This document shows positions 22,031 to 22,173 of a stretch of 22,173 nt of DNA, in pieces. The notes under the pieces were generated by a model that saw only the letters and a list, made by a program, of their open reading frames with translations, had not been told where the DNA came from and did no database searches. The translations under genes and the position numbers were made by a program. This DNA is from an uncultured Bacilli bacterium (GTDB lineage: Bacteria > Bacillota_I > Bacilli_A > RF39 > UBA660): assembly GCA_934091015.1 (NCBI GenBank), contig CAKOKM010000023.1, positions 1 through 22,173 on the forward strand, read 5' to 3'. Positions within the stretch are counted from its first letter, which is position 1. Every line of letters starts with the position of its first letter.

Positions 22031-22173
22031 TTGAAAAATAGATTTTTAGTAATTTTTGAAATTTACACATTAATTATTATAGTTCTTTTGGCTTCTAGTG
22101 TTTCTACTGGTAAAAAAGAAACTAAAATTGATAATGAAAGTATTAATAAAAATATAGATTTAATTGCGAAAGC
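22031..22173 (+). CDS. Unidentified membrane-anchored or secreted protein, N-terminal fragment (cut by window edge)
   Basis: Only 47 codons are present. The proposed TTG start follows AAGGTAGTGAT, a good match to the ribosome-binding consensus, by a few bases. The product begins MKNRFLVIFEIYTLIIIVLLASSV, a single hydrophobic segment after two basic residues, then turns polar (STGKKETKIDNESINKN). This is a signal anchor or an uncleaved signal peptide with the rest outside. In Bacillus the gene after tatD is yabE, a cell-wall protein with G5 and 3D domains, but nothing here is long enough to test that. An extended TGATATAAT box directly before the TTG is unexplained. Confidence 0.55.
   Translation, partial: MKNRFLVIFEIYTLIIIVLLASSVSTGKKETKIDNESINKNIDLIAK

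Overview
The window is the replication-origin neighbourhood of a very AT-rich member of the Bacilli (Firmicutes), most likely an uncultured, genome-reduced gut-type lineage. This rests on a Bacillus-like gene order (yidC-rnpA-rpmH / dnaA-dnaN-recF-gyrB-gyrA, then ffs, tadA, dnaX, ebfC, recR, bofA-like, holB, ricT, yabB, pth, mfd, spoVT-like, tatD), on strong AGGAGG/GGTGAT ribosome binding sites, and on the standard code (TGG is Trp; TGA is used as a stop in rnpA and yabB). The genus cannot be named from the sequence.

Layout. Positions 1-560 carry the leftward rpmH-rnpA-yidC operon; yidC is cut by the window edge. Positions 561-854 and 2241-2355 form a bipartite oriC with DnaA boxes on both sides of dnaA; the second part also has a DnaA-trio-like TTA repeat. 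dnaN follows and ends in a terminator. Next comes a ComK-family gene with its own promoter, where Bacillus has the S4-domain gene yaaA/rlbA. Then come recF, gyrB and gyrA, closed by a terminator at 9741-9774.

Positions 9775-11405 contain no gene. This 1.6-kb, extremely AT-rich stretch holds eight ParB/Spo0J parS palindromes (seven with a perfect 14-bp core) interleaved with four long palindromes. Three of those four contain exactly the 16-bp Noc-binding sequence known from Bacillus subtilis; the fourth is a symmetrical variant. The order is N-PP-N-PP-N-PPPP-N (N = Noc-type site, P = parS). Part of the array is a direct duplication of about 235-265 bp, and DnaA boxes with a shared 15-bp context flank it. 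This looks like a compact centromere and nucleoid-occlusion loading site. It is the most interesting element in the window. The ParB, ParA and Noc genes themselves are not visible; by Bacillus synteny they could lie to the left, beyond yidC.

Positions 11406-21969 hold a short SRP RNA and a compact set of genes for DNA replication (dnaX, holB), recombination and repair (recR, mfd, tatD), tRNA and rRNA handling (tadA, pth, yabB), RNA-processing regulation (ricT) and sporulation-family regulation (bofA-like, spoVT-like). Compared with B. subtilis, tmk, yaaQ, yaaR, yabA, rsmI and fin are missing from their usual places. The right edge cuts an unidentified membrane-anchored protein gene. Together the genes cover initiation, chain elongation, supercoiling, repair and origin segregation, plus a competence-type regulator embedded in the origin cluster.
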